This document shows positions 7,447 through 14,842 of a stretch of 22,510 bases of DNA, piece by piece. Positions within the stretch are counted from its first letter, which is position 1; every line of letters starts with the position of its first letter. The notes under the pieces were generated by a model. It was not told the DNA's origin. It saw only the letters and a list, made by a program, of their open reading frames with translations, and made no database searches. The stretch is taken from the NCBI GenBank assembly GCA_029063695.1, contig JAIDNR010000214.1, positions 1 through 22,510 of the forward strand. The letters run 5' to 3'. The DNA is from Ruminococcus sp. (GTDB taxonomy: Bacteria > Bacillota > Clostridia > Oscillospirales > Ruminococcaceae). Made by a program: the position numbers and the translations under genes.

Positions 7447-8534
7447 ATATAAAAATAAAAACAATAGCAGTTGTTTTTATGACAGTTATTGCATTAATTT
7501 TCCTGACATCATGTGGTGACAGCGAGGAGCAGAAAGAGCTGAACCGGCAGTACATTGCAACGGCAAAGTCAAATGCACTGAGCTATATTCATGATAAATA
7601 CGGCTTTGAGCCTGAAATAACTGATGCTGTGCAGGAACGTGAATATGGAATGTTCAGCAGTACTCCTCTTACGACTGTTTATGTACGTATGAATTACAAT
7701 AACAGGAATTTCGGAGTATATATCAGCGGAGCAAGTAAAAATACTGATGGATATGATAATTACCAGCAGGAAGATTTATGTGAGTATGTGAAGAAATATA
7801 TTCCCGAACCTGTTGATATAGAGATGAAAGGCGGATATGTTTCAACGTCCTATGATTCTTTTGAAAGAGAGTGCGTGAATATGTATCAGACATATTTTGA
7901 CGGCACAAATATTGCTGAAATGTTCGGAGAAAAAAGCTGTCGTATTTATGCGAGGTACATAGGCAAGGACTTTTCAGATGTATCAACAGACGACTTTCCG
8001 GAAGATTTCTTTGCAAGTGAGCTGGTCAATGTTACACTTCTGTCGTATCGTTCGGAAGATACCTATAAATCCGACGGCTTTAAGACTGTTGCGGAAGAGG
8101 CAATATACCTTGAAAGCTACTGCACTCTGAACAAATCCGAAACGCTAAAGAGGAGCTATCCGCTCGGAAAAATTGACAATATGTACTATTATGTTGAGGA
8201 GGATTTGCCTGAAAGTGTGAATATCAGGGAAATAACTCCTGATAATCCTGCAAACTGGGACAACGAGTTTTTTACTCATGAAGTTGCTTCAAAGGCGTAT
8301 TCGATAAAAAGCGACAGTGACTGCACTGTGTGGATTTATTTTCCCGAAAGTGATGTAATTAAGGAAGATAACAAATATCAGGCATTTGTTTTTTATAAGG
8401 ATACGGACGAGGGACGTGTATATGATTTATACTATATACATGACTGGGACGATGATTATGTTATTGCAAATATAAATCTCATCGCAGGACAGGATTTTAA
8501 TTTTCTGTTTGTGAACAGGAAAAACAGAAAATAA
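7443..8534 (+). CDS. Lipoprotein of unknown function coupled to the pectate lyase
   Basis: The protein has 363 residues. The N-terminus is a lipoprotein signal (hydrophobic about 7-21, lipobox LTSC with Cys24), so it should be tethered outside the membrane. The N-terminal half contains the segment SNALSYIHDKYGFEPEITDA (43-62) and a DGYDNYQQEDL stretch. This pattern occurs in uncharacterised lipoproteins of Ruminococcaceae and Lachnospiraceae, as far as I remember. No catalytic motif is visible. The start ATG overlaps the pectate lyase stop (ATGA), with no separate promoter, so its synthesis is tied to the lyase. A role at the cell surface alongside the lyase, such as product binding or assembly, is inference from this coupling only. 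Confidence 0.7.
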   Translation: MNIKIKTIAVVFMTVIALIFLTSCGDSEEQKELNRQYIATAKSNALSYIHDKYGFEPEITDAVQEREYGMFSSTPLTTVYVRMNYNNRNFGVYISGASKNTDGYDNYQQEDLCEYVKKYIPEPVDIEMKGGYVSTSYDSFERECVNMYQTYFDGTNIAEMFGEKSCRIYARYIGKDFSDVSTDDFPEDFFASELVNVTLLSYRSEDTYKSDGFKTVAEEAIYLESYCTLNKSETLKRSYPLGKIDNMYYYVEEDLPESVNIREITPDNPANWDNEFFTHEVASKAYSIKSDSDCTVWIYFPESDVIKEDNKYQAFVFYKDTDEGRVYDLYYIHDWDDDYVIANINLIAGQDFNFLFVNRKNRK

Positions 8535-8538
8535 TTAT

Positions 8539-8570
8539 AAAAGCGTACCTTTTTGGGTACGCTTTTGCTT
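8539..8570. terminator. Bidirectional terminator
   Basis: An 11-bp perfect stem, AAAAGCGTACC with GGTACGCTTTT (8539-8549 with 8556-8566), has a 6-base loop. Its T-rich exits are TTTTGCTTTACTT on plus and TTTTATAATTATTTT on minus. It separates the converging lipoprotein and membrane-protein genes. Confidence 0.8.
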
Positions 8571-9190
8571 TACTTGAAATATACTTTTTCGGTTTGTCTG
8601 CTATGCTCTGTATCACAGCAATCGTATGTTATTTCCGCACCGATTTCAGACCATTCTATATCGTATCTGCCGTGATTTCTTCCGCCGTCATCAGTGAAAA
8701 TACTACCGATTACAGAAGCATTATTATTATCGTGTATCTGATATATAGTACCTCCGCCATACAGCAGGAAAGAACGTTCCTCAATTACAATAGTATGCTT
8801 ATTGTCCGTAAACATATAGCACTGCGGATAATAGTCATCGTCCGTCCAGAAATCGTCCATAAACGCAAGACTGAACCCTGATGTAATATAACTGAATAAG
8901 ACAAGAAATACAGTAAAGGAAACCGAACTACATATCTTTACTCTATTCCTGATTTTGTTTACAATATCAGCTATAATAAGTGCAAAATACAGTGCAAGCT
9001 GGACGAGCAGGATAACTACTACAATTGATGTATAGAAATCATGCCATGAATGTGAAACTATTTCGTTATTCACATATTTAAGCGTTGCAGGTGCAGGAAT
9101 ACACGAAAGTCTGTGACTCACGGCAAGCACAACAAGAGATACAATAAATGAGATAAACTGTATTTTTCTGATAATCTTTTTCAGATTCAT
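8570..9190 (-). CDS. Three-TM membrane protein of unknown function
   Basis: The protein has 206 residues from the ATG at 9190, which has GGGGTGAT 4 bases upstream. The frame is open to 9310, but that extension runs through the promoter. Hydrophobic segments lie at about 11-27, 53-77 and 88-110. A C-terminal domain of about 95 residues follows and is rich in acidic and aromatic residues (FWTDDDYYPQCY, 114-125) with paired cysteines at 191-192. I recognise no family. It is a single gene, with a consensus-like promoter upstream and a shared terminator downstream, divergent from the calcium ATPase. A functional link with the ATPase is possible from the shared promoter region but unproven. Confidence 0.7.
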   Translation of the reverse strand: MNLKKIIRKIQFISFIVSLVVLAVSHRLSCIPAPATLKYVNNEIVSHSWHDFYTSIVVVILLVQLALYFALIIADIVNKIRNRVKICSSVSFTVFLVLFSYITSGFSLAFMDDFWTDDDYYPQCYMFTDNKHTIVIEERSFLLYGGGTIYQIHDNNNASVIGSIFTDDGGRNHGRYDIEWSEIGAEITYDCCDTEHSRQTEKVYFK

Positions 9191-9220
9191 AAAAATCACC
9201 CCATATAAGTTTGTTTTTTC

Positions 9221-9249
9221 ATTATACCATATCACATAAATAAAGTCAA
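9221..9249 (-). promoter_or_regulatory. Sigma-A promoter of the three-TM protein gene
   Basis: On the minus strand, TTGACT (9249-9244) and TATAAT (9226-9221) are 17 bases apart, about 30 bases before the ATG. On the plus strand of the same gap (9250-9333) I do not find an equally good promoter for the ATPase; TTGCAT at 9258 with TATTCT at 9283 (19-base spacing) is the best weak candidate. Confidence 0.75.
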
Positions 9250-9333
9250 TTTGTTTTTTGCATATCACAGGATAAATCCGCATATTCTGTAATAAAAATA
9301 TATTTGTCATGTTTAATCAGAGGTGATTTTTAT

Positions 9334-11952
9334 ATGGGACTTACAGAAAAGGAAGCGACCGCAAGGCTGAAAAGTGAGGGACTTAATATCCTTGAGGAAA
9401 AAAAGAAAACGAGTGCAGTAAAAATATTTGTCGGGCAGTTCAAGGACGTTATGGTTATGATACTTCTTGCCGCTACCGTTGTATCTGTACTGCTCGGCGA
9501 GGTGTCAGATGCAGTCACGATTATACTTATTGTCATGCTTAATGCAATTCTCGGATTTATACAGGAATACCGCACGGAACACACTTTAGAAGCATTGAAG
9601 TCCATGACATCGCCCACAGCAAAGTGCTACAGGGACGGCAAACTTAAAGAAATCGATGCCGCCAAACTTGTAACGGACGATGTAATTGAACTGGAAGCAG
9701 GGGACAGAATACCTGCGGACTGTGTTATACTTAACTGTGCAGGATTTTTTGCCGATGAATCCATACTTACAGGAGAATCAGAACCCACAGCAAAGAGAGC
9801 AGGGCTTGCAAGTGATACGGATAACAGCATAAATAAGCCTAATATTATTTACTGCGGTACTTCAGCCGTAAAAGGAACTTGCCGTGCAAAAGTAATTGCA
9901 ACAGGTACACGCACACAGATGGGTCATATATCCGAACTTATTGCCGATATTGATAAAGAAATGACTCCATTGCAGAAACGTCTTGCGGAACTGGGCAAGA
10001 TGGTTGCGATAATCTGTCTTATAGTATGCTTTGCGGTTTTCGGAGCAGGAGTACTTCACGGCGAGGACGTTTTCACAATGCTTATGACAGGAATAACAGT
10101 TGCTATTGCAGCAATACCCGAAGGACTTCCTGCAACGGTTACAATCGCACTTGCACTTGCTGTAAGCCGTATGCTGAAACAAAAGGCACTTGTAAATAAA
10201 CTCCACAGCGTTGAAACTCTCGGCTGTGCATCTGTTATATGTTCGGATAAAACAGGTACAATCACTGAAAACAAGATGACAGTGACGGAAATTTCTACAG
10301 TTGACAATAATTATAATTTTACGGGAATGGGATATCGTATCAGCGGAGAAGTTACAGAGGGTGAAAAAGCTGTCAATCCTATAAATGAAAAAGCACTTGT
10401 TGAATCTTTGAAATGTGGTGTTATGTGTTCTACTGCTGTTATATCGTCCGAAAAAGCATCATCAGGACGGCGGAGAGGTTCACTCAAAGGCAGCGGCGAA
10501 TGGAATGTTACGGGCGACCCGACAGAAATTGCACTTCTTGTTGCGTCGGCAAAAGCGGGTATAACAAGAGAAAATCTGAATTGTACTAAACTGAGGGAAT
10601 TTCCGTTCGACAGTGAAACAAGATTTATGGCTGTTCATTGTGCGGAGCATTCCGATAAAAAGATTTATTTTAAAGGTGCAGAGGAAGTGATAGTTCCACG
10701 CTGTACTCAGTATATGACCAGAAATGGCGAATTACTTCCTATTACTCCATCTGTTAAGAAAAGGATTTCGGCAAAAGTAATAGAAATGTCAGATAAAGCA
10801 TTGAGAGTTCTTGCACTTGCTTACTGTATATCAGACAGCTTTGATGAAAAGCGTGGAAATCTTGTATTTCTGGGTCTTGCAGGTATGCTTGACCCACCGA
10901 GGGAGGAAGCAAGAGTCGCTATCAGAAAGTGTGCAAATGCGTCTGTTAAGACTGTCATGATTACAGGTGACCATAAAAATACCGCTGTTGCCATTGCAAG
11001 AAAAGCAGGACTTCTTAAAAACGGCAAGGCAATGACAGGTGCAGAACTTGACAAGCTCAGCGACGAACAGCTTGACAGATGTATAGATAATTATACGGTA
11101 TTTGCAAGGGTTGAACCTGTACATAAACTAAGAATTGTACGCAGTTTCAAGCGTAAGGGCGAAATAGCAACCATGACCGGAGACGGTGTAAATGATGCAC
11201 CTGCAATAAAAGAAGCAGACGTTGGTGTGGCAATGGGTATTACGGGTACGGACGTAACGAAACAGGCGGCAGACGTAATACTGCTTGACGATAATCTTGC
11301 AACACTTGTAAACGCAGTGGAGCAGGGAAGATGTGTTTATTCAAATATACGTAAATTCGTCCGCTATCTGCTTTCATGCAACATAGGCGAAGTACTTACA
11401 ATGTTTCTTGGTATTCTAATGGGAATGCCGATAATATTAATGCCGGTACAGCTTCTTCTTGTCAATCTTGTCACGGACGGCTTACCTGCAATTGCACTGG
11501 GACTTGAACCGCCCGACAGTGACATAATGAATAAACCGCCACGCAAATCGACAGAGGGATTCTTTGCAGGCGGTCTTATGACAAAAATAATATTCAGAGG
11601 TATATTTATCGGACTTTCCACACTTGCATCGTTTGTAATAGTAATGCGTATGGGAGGAACTATTGAAGCAAGTCGTACAGCCGCATTGATAACGCTTGTA
11701 ATGTCACAGCTTATCCATGTATTTGAATGCAAGTCCGAAAACCGTTCAATATTCGGAATAAATCTTTTCAATAACATAAAGCTGATACTTGCGGTTCTTG
11801 TATCATTTGCGGTACTCGCCGCATCAGTAATGATTCCGATGTTACAAAAGATTTTTGAAACAGTGGCACTTGATTCAAATCAGCTTCTTGTTGCTTTGGG
11901 ATTCAGTATAGCAGTACCGGTAATAAGCGGAATATTCAATAGAAAAAGTTGA
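9334..11952 (+). CDS. P2-type calcium-transporting ATPase
   Basis: The protein has 872 residues, the usual size for bacterial SERCA/PMCA-type pumps. The ATG at 9334 follows AGAGGTGAT; the in-frame TTG at 9304 has no ribosome site. Motifs in order are TGES (146-149) in the actuator domain, PEGLP (262-266) in M4, the phosphorylated Asp305 in DKTGT, GDPTE in the nucleotide domain, TGDGVND (615-621), and ten predicted membrane helices. Calcium-site residues are present: E263 in M4, N683 and E686 in M5 (NIGE), N711 and D715 in M6 (NLVTDGLPA). This fits calcium export rather than proton or heavy-metal transport; no CPx motif or N-terminal metal domain exists. A short polar insert with GRRRGS lies at about 371-389. 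Monocistronic by position, with no good terminator on its own strand. Confidence 0.93.
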   Translation: MGLTEKEATARLKSEGLNILEEKKKTSAVKIFVGQFKDVMVMILLAATVVSVLLGEVSDAVTIILIVMLNAILGFIQEYRTEHTLEALKSMTSPTAKCYRDGKLKEIDAAKLVTDDVIELEAGDRIPADCVILNCAGFFADESILTGESEPTAKRAGLASDTDNSINKPNIIYCGTSAVKGTCRAKVIATGTRTQMGHISELIADIDKEMTPLQKRLAELGKMVAIICLIVCFAVFGAGVLHGEDVFTMLMTGITVAIAAIPEGLPATVTIALALAVSRMLKQKALVNKLHSVETLGCASVICSDKTGTITENKMTVTEISTVDNNYNFTGMGYRISGEVTEGEKAVNPINEKALVESLKCGVMCSTAVISSEKASSGRRRGSLKGSGEWNVTGDPTEIALLVASAKAGITRENLNCTKLREFPFDSETRFMAVHCAEHSDKKIYFKGAEEVIVPRCTQYMTRNGELLPITPSVKKRISAKVIEMSDKALRVLALAYCISDSFDEKRGNLVFLGLAGMLDPPREEARVAIRKCANASVKTVMITGDHKNTAVAIARKAGLLKNGKAMTGAELDKLSDEQLDRCIDNYTVFARVEPVHKLRIVRSFKRKGEIATMTGDGVNDAPAIKEADVGVAMGITGTDVTKQAADVILLDDNLATLVNAVEQGRCVYSNIRKFVRYLLSCNIGEVLTMFLGILMGMPIILMPVQLLLVNLVTDGLPAIALGLEPPDSDIMNKPPRKSTEGFFAGGLMTKIIFRGIFIGLSTLASFVIVMRMGGTIEASRTAALITLVMSQLIHVFECKSENRSIFGINLFNNIKLILAVLVSFAVLAASVMIPMLQKIFETVALDSNQLLVALGFSIAVPVISGIFNRKS

Positions 11953-11976
11953 AAAAGGGACGGTAAAAACCGTCCC
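11952..11976 (-). terminator. Terminator of the rnhA-nifS-iscU operon
   Basis: A 7-bp GC-rich stem, GGGACGG with CCGTCCC (11957-11963 with 11970-11976), is followed on the minus strand by TTTTTC. It begins 7 bases after the IscU stop. On the plus strand the hairpin lacks a T tract, so it would serve the ATPase only weakly. Confidence 0.75.
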
Positions 11977-11982
11977 ATGAAT

Positions 11983-12399
11983 TTACTCTTCAGGCATTTT
12001 TATCTCACCGACAATCGGGAGAGGGTCAATACCCTGTTTTGTGTAGTAGTCCGAAAGTGCGGAACGGACAGCCTGTTCAGCAAGTACTGAACAATGAATC
12101 TTTACGGCAGGAAGTCCGTCGAGAGCCTCAACAACAGCATCATTTGTAAGCTTGAGTGCGTCATCAATTGACTTGCCCTTGATAAGTTCGGTAGCCATTG
12201 AAGAAGTGGCAACAGCAGCACCGCAGCCGAAAGTCTTGAATTTTGCGTCTGTAATAACACCGTTGTCTATTTTGAGATACATTTTCATAATATCTCCGCA
12301 CTTTGCATTTCCTATTTCTCCGATACCGTCAGCGTTTTCGATTTCGCCTACATTTCGTGGATTTGAAAAATGGTCCATAACCTTTTCACTGTACATCAT
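11983..12399 (-). CDS. iscU: IscU/NifU-type iron-sulfur cluster scaffold
   Basis: This 138-residue protein matches the NifU N-terminal/IscU family over its whole length. The three cluster-binding cysteines are present: Cys34 in NAKCGD (with the characteristic Asp36), Cys59 in FGCGAA and Cys103 in IHCSV. The scaffold receives sulfur from the cysteine desulfurase of the same operon and passes Fe-S clusters to apoproteins in the cytoplasm. It lacks the ferredoxin-like and C-terminal domains of full NifU, and it lacks the insert typical of SufU. GGAGAG lies 9 bases before the first of two consecutive ATG codons. It is last in the operon, 16 bases after the DUF1963 gene. Confidence 0.94.
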   Translation of the reverse strand: MMYSEKVMDHFSNPRNVGEIENADGIGEIGNAKCGDIMKMYLKIDNGVITDAKFKTFGCGAAVATSSMATELIKGKSIDDALKLTNDAVVEALDGLPAVKIHCSVLAEQAVRSALSDYYTKQGIDPLPIVGEIKMPEE

Positions 12400-12415
12400 A
12401 ATATTTTACTCTCCT

Positions 12416-13108
12416 TTAAAAGCAGTCCCAGTTATAGAGGACATCGCTGAAATCATGATTTTTTAATTTTTCACTGTTTATAAAGAAATTTCCTACTCCT
12501 GCATCTCCCCACATAACGACATCTTCATTACCGATAGAGTCCGTGTCAAGCTGAAACAGCAGGAAATCATAATATTCAAGCATTTTTTCGTCTCTTGGGT
12601 CACTTTGAGTAAAATAGGGATAACCGCCTACTTTATGCCCTGTATTTTCATCATATACTTCTTCAGGAAGTTCCTGATAGTAGTCAATAAATCTGTTTTC
12701 GGACTTCTCAAAATTCATACCACATTCACGAAGAACAGGGAGCATATCATCATCATCAAATTCATTTTTCATGAACTTACTTTCTATTTCCTCTTTTGTA
12801 ACGGTTTTATCAACTTCCGGATAGTAAATAACACTAAAACCGTCCTGTTTAGTCTGGTCGTCCTCCCATTCCATGCCTGCAACATCGTCATTCAAAACCC
12901 AGAACTGCAAAAGACCCGTTTTCATAAAGCCGTCAAGCTGAATTTTGTCGCACTCAATCTGAGCGAGCAGTCTGAGCTGATTGCCCTTGCTGTCAGTCGG
13001 GAAATCTTTATCGTGCGGAATATATCCAAGTCCGCCTATTTTACTCTCAAAAATCGAAGGTTTTGTATCGGTGAGTGTAATTTTCATACACGGCTTTGTA
13101 TTATTCAT
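12416..13108 (-). CDS. DUF1963 (YwqG-like) protein
   Basis: The protein has 230 residues from the ATG at 13108, preceded by AAAGGTG at 6 bases; an in-frame GTG at 13117 lies inside that ribosome site. The protein follows the YwqG/DUF1963 pattern: SKIGGLGYIP (22-31), LLAQIECD (47-54), LLQFWV (66-71), GGYPYFTQSDPR (161-172) and the C-terminal DVVMWGDAGVGNFFIN (196-211). It should be cytoplasmic, with no signal peptide or membrane segment. The biochemical role of the family is not established. The gene overlaps the end of the desulfurase gene by 8 bp and is followed by iscU after 16 bp. It is therefore inside an iron-sulfur assembly operon, which may hint at a role there or simply be an insertion. 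Confidence 0.85.
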   Translation of the reverse strand: MNNTKPCMKITLTDTKPSIFESKIGGLGYIPHDKDFPTDSKGNQLRLLAQIECDKIQLDGFMKTGLLQFWVLNDDVAGMEWEDDQTKQDGFSVIYYPEVDKTVTKEEIESKFMKNEFDDDDMLPVLRECGMNFEKSENRFIDYYQELPEEVYDENTGHKVGGYPYFTQSDPRDEKMLEYYDFLLFQLDTDSIGNEDVVMWGDAGVGNFFINSEKLKNHDFSDVLYNWDCF

Positions 13109-14291
13109 AGCTTTCACCTTTCATCATCTTTTCCCATACAGGTGACATTGAACGCAGTCTGTCAACAACTTTCGGGATAACTTCGAGAATATAGTCAACG
13201 TCCTCGTCCGTAATATCTTCCTCAATTGAAAGACGGAGTGAACCATGAGCAATTTCATGTTTAAGTCCTATTGAAAGCAGAACATGTGAGGGGTCAAGCG
13301 AACCTGACGTGCAGGCAGAACCCGATGAAGCACATATTCCGTACATATCGAGCATAAGAAGAAGTGATTCGCCCTCGATACCCTCGATTGATATATTAAG
13401 ATTACCTGGTAAACGCTTGTCCCTGTCGCCGTTGAGACGAGTATAAGGAAGTTCCAGAATGCCGTCAATAAGCCTGTTTCTTCGTGGGGTAATAATTTCC
13501 GCTTTTTCGGCAATATTTTTGCAGGCGGATTCAATCGCAACGCCAAGACCCACAATTGCAGGTACATTTTCAGTTCCTGCACGTTTGTTTCTCTCCTGAC
13601 CGCCTCCGTGAATAAGATTCGGAAGTGCGATACCCTTTCTTACGTACAAAGCACCGATACCTTTCTGAGCATGGATTTTATGTCCTGAAAGCGAAAGCAT
13701 ATCAATTCCCTGTCTGTGAACATCAATTTCAACATGACCCACAGCCTGTACAGCATCTGTATGGAAAAGTACTTTCTTTTCATTGCATATCTTTGCAATT
13801 TCGTCAATCGGCTGAATTGTACCTATTTCATTATTGGCGTACATGATAGTAACAAGTGCAGTATCTTCACGGATTGCATTTCTTATATCTTCGGGATTGA
13901 TAAGTCCTTTTTCGTCAACAGGAATATATGTTACTTCAAATCCCTGTTTTTCGAGATATTCTGTAGTGTGAAGCACTGCATGATGTTCAAACACGGAAGT
14001 AATTATATGTTTTTTTCCTTTTTTAGCCATTCTTTCGGCAGTACCCTTTATAGCCCAGTTGTCTGATTCAGAACCACAGCTCGTGAAAAAAATCTCGTTC
14101 GGGTCTGCACCGATAGCTTTTGCGACTTTTGCTCTTGCGTTTTCAATATCACGCTGTGCGTTTCGTCCGAGTTCATATATGCTTGATGCATTTCCGTAGG
14201 CTTCACGGAAGTGCGGCATCATTGCATTGAGGACTTCCTCAGAAACGGCAGTTGTTGCCGCATTATCGGCATAAATAAATCTTTTATCCAT
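13101..14291 (-). CDS. nifS: Cysteine desulfurase (NifS/IscS class)
   Basis: This is a 396-residue PLP enzyme that converts cysteine to alanine plus enzyme-bound persulfide, the sulfur source for Fe-S clusters and often for tRNA thiolation. Visible motifs are YADNAATT at the N-terminus, FEHHAVL (His103/104 near PLP), HTDAVQ (PLP-contacting Asp179), SLSGHKIHAQKG with the PLP Lys205, and SSGSACTSGS with the active-site Cys327 on a long loop. That loop and the length place it in group I (NifS/IscS) rather than SufS. GAGG stands 7 bases before the ATG, overlapping the end of rnhA, 9 bases away. It should work with the IscU scaffold two genes downstream. NifS and IscS cannot be separated by sequence alone here. 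Confidence 0.95.
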   Translation of the reverse strand: MDKRFIYADNAATTAVSEEVLNAMMPHFREAYGNASSIYELGRNAQRDIENARAKVAKAIGADPNEIFFTSCGSESDNWAIKGTAERMAKKGKKHIITSVFEHHAVLHTTEYLEKQGFEVTYIPVDEKGLINPEDIRNAIREDTALVTIMYANNEIGTIQPIDEIAKICNEKKVLFHTDAVQAVGHVEIDVHRQGIDMLSLSGHKIHAQKGIGALYVRKGIALPNLIHGGGQERNKRAGTENVPAIVGLGVAIESACKNIAEKAEIITPRRNRLIDGILELPYTRLNGDRDKRLPGNLNISIEGIEGESLLLMLDMYGICASSGSACTSGSLDPSHVLLSIGLKHEIAHGSLRLSIEEDITDEDVDYILEVIPKVVDRLRSMSPVWEKMMKGESYE

Positions 14292-14300
14292 TTCAATTCC

Positions 14301-14750
14301 TCACTTTATTAATGAATATTTATCTCTTTGTTCAACGGCAAGTCTGTCACAGCGTTCGTTTTCGGGGTGACCCGCATGACCTTTTACCCAGTTGAATGTT
14401 ACATCATGTTTATCCAGAAGCAGAAGGAGTTTTTCCCACAAGTCAACATTGGGTCTTTCACCGCCCGTCATTTTCCAGTCTTTTTTCTGCCAGTTATATA
14501 CCCAGCCTTTCGTTACGCTGTCAACCACATATCTGCTGTCAGTTGTTAATATAACACTGCATGGTTCTTTCAGTGCGGAAAGTCCTGCAATAACGCCCAT
14601 AAGCTCCATTCTGTTGTTTGTTGTATGGGATTCACCACCGGAAAGTTCTTTTTCGATATTTCCGAAACGTAGTATAGTACCATATCCGCCTGCACCGGGA
14701 TTACCGCTGCACGCACCGTCAGAAAAAATTTCTACTGTTTTAATAGACAT
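14301..14750 (-). CDS. rnhA: Ribonuclease HI
   Basis: This 149-residue single-domain enzyme cuts the RNA strand of RNA-DNA hybrids, for example at R-loops and primers. The metal-binding carboxylates are all visible: Asp11 (FSDGACSGNPG), Glu49 (NNRMELM), Asp71 (TTDSRYV) and Asp135 in the C-terminal motif WVKGHAGHPENERCD, which also carries the catalytic-loop histidine. Length is close to that of E. coli RNase HI; there is no N-terminal hybrid-binding domain. AAGGGAGG lies just before the ATG. It is first in the operon with the desulfurase, DUF1963 and scaffold genes. A perfect TATAAT lies upstream on the minus strand (14789-14784), but I cannot find a convincing -35. Confidence 0.95.
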   Translation of the reverse strand: MSIKTVEIFSDGACSGNPGAGGYGTILRFGNIEKELSGGESHTTNNRMELMGVIAGLSALKEPCSVILTTDSRYVVDSVTKGWVYNWQKKDWKMTGGERPNVDLWEKLLLLLDKHDVTFNWVKGHAGHPENERCDRLAVEQRDKYSLIK

Positions 14751-14799
14751 TCCCTCCCTTGCTAAAATATCTGAACATATTATATTATAACTCTTTTAC

Positions 14800-14836
14800 A
14801 AAAAAATTGTAGGGTTGTTAACTTTTGTAAACCCTT
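14800..14836 (-). terminator. Putative terminator of the SpoIID-like gene
   Basis: On the minus strand a 6-bp stem, AGGGTT with AACCCT (14835-14830 with 14816-14811), closes a 13-base loop and is followed by ATTTTTTT. It begins 7 bases past the stop. The stem is short and the loop large, so this is moderate. Confidence 0.5.
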
Positions 14837-14842
14837 AAAATG

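Noticed and set aside
7129..7480. Frameshift at the lyase/lipoprotein junction
   Set aside because: The dockerin ends normally and the next frame starts with its own lipoprotein signal, so the 4-bp overlap is a true gene boundary.
9189..9333. 12-bp inverted repeat ATAAAAATCACC/GGTGATTTTTAT flanking the divergent gap before the ATPase
   Set aside because: Both arms are the ribosome site and spacer just before the two start codons and lie on different transcripts, so similar initiation sequences explain it.
12605..13180. 191-residue plus-strand frame opposite the DUF1963 gene
   Set aside because: Antisense to a convincing gene, no ribosome site, composition typical of a shadow frame.
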